Origin: Alphaproteobacteria bacterium
GTDB taxonomy: Bacteria > Pseudomonadota > Alphaproteobacteria > SMXP01
NCBI GenBank assembly: GCA_021774995.1
Contig: JAJFIM010000480.1
Location: 1-5,086, forward strand
Reading direction: 5' to 3'
Length of the DNA: 5,086 bases
A program made the position numbers and the translations under genes. Position 1 is the first letter of the stretch; each line of letters opens with the position of its first letter. The notes beneath the pieces are model-generated. The model saw only the letters and a list, made by a program, of their open reading frames with translations, made no database searches and had not been told where the DNA came from. Below, one piece after another: positions 5,059 through 5,086 of the stretch.

Positions 5059-5086
5059 GAGGTCTTAATGCCCTGTAAAAGGGAAG

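Larger units (their letters stand above)
4780..5086. other. Leader region upstream of parA with no confident gene
   Basis: About 300 bases without a firmly supported gene. Two minus-strand frames run open to the window edge without a recognisable product, and a plus-strand frame from about 4897 is also open to the edge. The region holds two weak minus-strand small ORFs, a 7+7 dyad, an inverted repeat and three AACTCA hexamers, each listed separately. I found no clear sigma-70 promoter. The C-terminus of an upstream gene, or a decayed one, may lie in the right-hand part. Confidence 0.4.

Overview
All supported genes lie on the minus strand, so the window reads from right to left. Family content and gene order suggest an alphaproteobacterium: a small ParA very like the chromosomal non-Soj ParAs common in that class, and a split Mrp-type cation/proton antiporter operon. 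This placement is an inference from protein resemblance only. I see no insertion sequence, phage gene, tRNA, rRNA or CRISPR array.

Region 1 (about 5086 to 3278): a two-gene ParA module. An ill-defined leader (4780-5086) holds two doubtful small reading frames, a 7+7 dyad, a second inverted repeat and three AACTCA hexamers. It is followed by a 246-residue ParA ATPase (4779-4039). Only 17 bases later comes a 194-residue protein (4021-3437) with a short N-terminal motif, a long disordered linker and a C-terminal segment resembling a ribbon-helix-helix or small helical domain. A large composite hairpin ending in eight U residues (3371-3278) closes the unit. This ParA plus adaptor pair is the least explained part of the window. 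Its cargo could be DNA or a protein complex.

Region 2 (3277 to 2177): a short promoter-like gap with three small palindromes, then a CPBP-family (Abi/CAAX-like) intramembrane protease with its glutamate, arginine, histidine and asparagine motif residues intact.

Region 3 (2064 to 1): the start of an Mrp/Mnh-type multisubunit Na+(K+)/H+ antiporter operon in the order mnhE, mnhF, mnhG, a DUF4040/MbhE-type MrpA C-terminal subunit, and mnhB (cut by the window edge). The genes are 16 bases or less apart or overlap, with Shine-Dalgarno sites in the ends of the preceding genes. The order matches mbhA-B-C-D-E-F of the archaeal membrane-bound hydrogenase ion-translocating module. The subunits C and D expected next would lie beyond position 1. 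A near-perfect 28-base palindrome sits at the mnhG/DUF4040 junction.

The Mrp subunits would assemble into one membrane complex exchanging Na+ or K+ for H+ (pH and salt homeostasis). The CPBP gene may be co-transcribed with it but has no established role in it. The ParA module appears to be an independent transcription unit.
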